This document shows positions 63,656 through 64,000 of a DNA stretch of 64,000 bases, in pieces. The stretch spans positions 1 through 64,000 of the forward strand of contig CASIBH010000007.1 of the NCBI GenBank assembly GCA_949372805.1, written 5' to 3'. A program made the position numbers and the translations under genes. Numbering within the stretch: the first letter of the stretch is position 1; every line of letters starts with the position of its first letter. The notes beneath the pieces are model-generated. The model made no database searches, was not told the origin of the DNA, and saw nothing but the letters and a program-made list of their open reading frames with translations. This stretch comes from an uncultured Flavobacteriales bacterium (GTDB lineage: Bacteria; Bacteroidota; Bacteroidia; Flavobacteriales; BACL11).

Positions 63656-64000
63656 TTAAAAATTAATAGAAGTGATTAATCTAATAATAATTTCATTACC
63701 CATAAGTTCAATATTTCTATAAGGCTCTGAAGGGATACCTGTTTGCTGGCTATATATAGAACCCTCTGACACCTCAACATATGTTATGGAAGCTTGGATT
63801 TTAAAGCCATAATTTCGGGTAAAATACTTAGAAAGACCAAAAGTGTAATAATTTGGACGATTATAAAATATTCCGTTATTTAAAAAAGAAAACTCATCAC
63901 TTTCAAGATGTGTAAAACGTACATCAGCAGAATAAAGATTCTTAAAAATATAGCCTGCTTGTAGATTAAAACCACTTCCTAACATCAATCTGTGAACGTA
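63656..64000 (-). CDS. Porin paralogue, 3' part only (5' end outside window)
   Basis: The frame is open to the right edge, so only the last 115 or so codons are seen. LMLGSGFNLQAGYIF, NYYTFGLSKYFTRNYGFKI and the closing barrel strands match LSLGSGFNSSVGYVF and SMLSLSLSKYFVKDNFKL of the porin at 60883-62118. It is therefore a paralogue, a C-terminal half of an OprP-like barrel. The stop lies 3 bases before the M14 peptidase start. Confidence 0.8.
   Translation of the reverse strand, partial: YVHRLMLGSGFNLQAGYIFKNLYSADVRFTHLESDEFSFLNNGIFYNRPNYYTFGLSKYFTRNYGFKIQASITYVEVSEGSIYSQQTGIPSEPYRNIELMGNEIIIRLITSINF

Overview
The window looks like a chromosome segment of a low-GC, probably marine, Bacteroidota of the Flavobacteriales type. 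The evidence is the type IX secretion (T9SS) and gliding genes porU, porV, porP and gldJ, an SLBB/Wzz pair, the exbB-exbD-tonB-folC gene order, a CarboxypepD-reg TonB receptor, and repeated -7 promoter elements of the Bacteroidota form TAnnTTTG with no obvious Shine-Dalgarno sequences. Packing is tight, with many 1-base stop/start overlaps. I see no rRNA, CRISPR array, transposase, integrase or phage gene, and no gene-free stretch above about 300 bases.

Layout. 1-2936: the 3' part of an S9 peptidase gene, clearly richer in G+C than what follows, and an aldo/keto reductase whose C-terminus looks replaced. A transfer border or an assembly join probably lies near 2885-2940. 2998-6945: envelope and housekeeping genes (L,D-transpeptidase, rmuC, rlmB, a methyltransferase, a ZIP transporter). 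7039-9955: peroxide defence (katG, peroxiredoxin), both behind the same -7 sequence. 9974-19816: a hotdog protein, ispF, then porV, a glutaredoxin and porU facing porP and gldJ, then murF. 19818-23389: two polysaccharide-export genes with no synthesis genes beside them. 23395-29339: acyl-CoA dehydrogenase, anmK, an amino-acid dehydrogenase, MscS, NhaD. 29376-32461: TonB energy transduction and folC, then tRNA-Val. 32797-39562: a probable metal-homeostasis module (TonB receptor, ABC exporter-type system with two permeases, Fur-family regulator, MerC-like protein). 39709-45546: a large Asp-box repeat protein, a nitroreductase, a small membrane protein and a secreted M23 peptidase with an apparent one-base frameshift in its signal peptide. 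45552-49727: a sulfane-sulfur operon (TauE, persulfide dioxygenase fused to two rhodanese domains, rhodanese, methyltransferase, split YeeE pair). 49769-51627: flavodoxin and small proteins. 51617-59357: an apparent light and oxidative damage island. 59354-64000: DoxX, a secreted SGNH/PKD protein, and two porin paralogues flanking an M14 carboxypeptidase.

The most unusual part is the island at 51617-59357. It holds photolyase, an MMPL/RND exporter, an SDR, a DUF2452-like protein, a MerR/CarH-like regulator, an SRPBCC protein, a QueD-like protein, MsrA and a Fpg/Nei glycosylase. Four of these have altered key residues or domains: the regulator has W-x9-EK instead of W-x9-EH and no B12-binding Rossmann domain, the SDR lacks the YxxxK tyrosine, the QueD-like protein lacks two zinc histidines, and the glycosylase has a zincless finger. 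Photolyase/SDR/SRPBCC/CarH clusters are known, but this version with an exporter and a regulator that seems unable to bind B12 deserves attention. All functions here are read from sequence by eye. No database search was possible.
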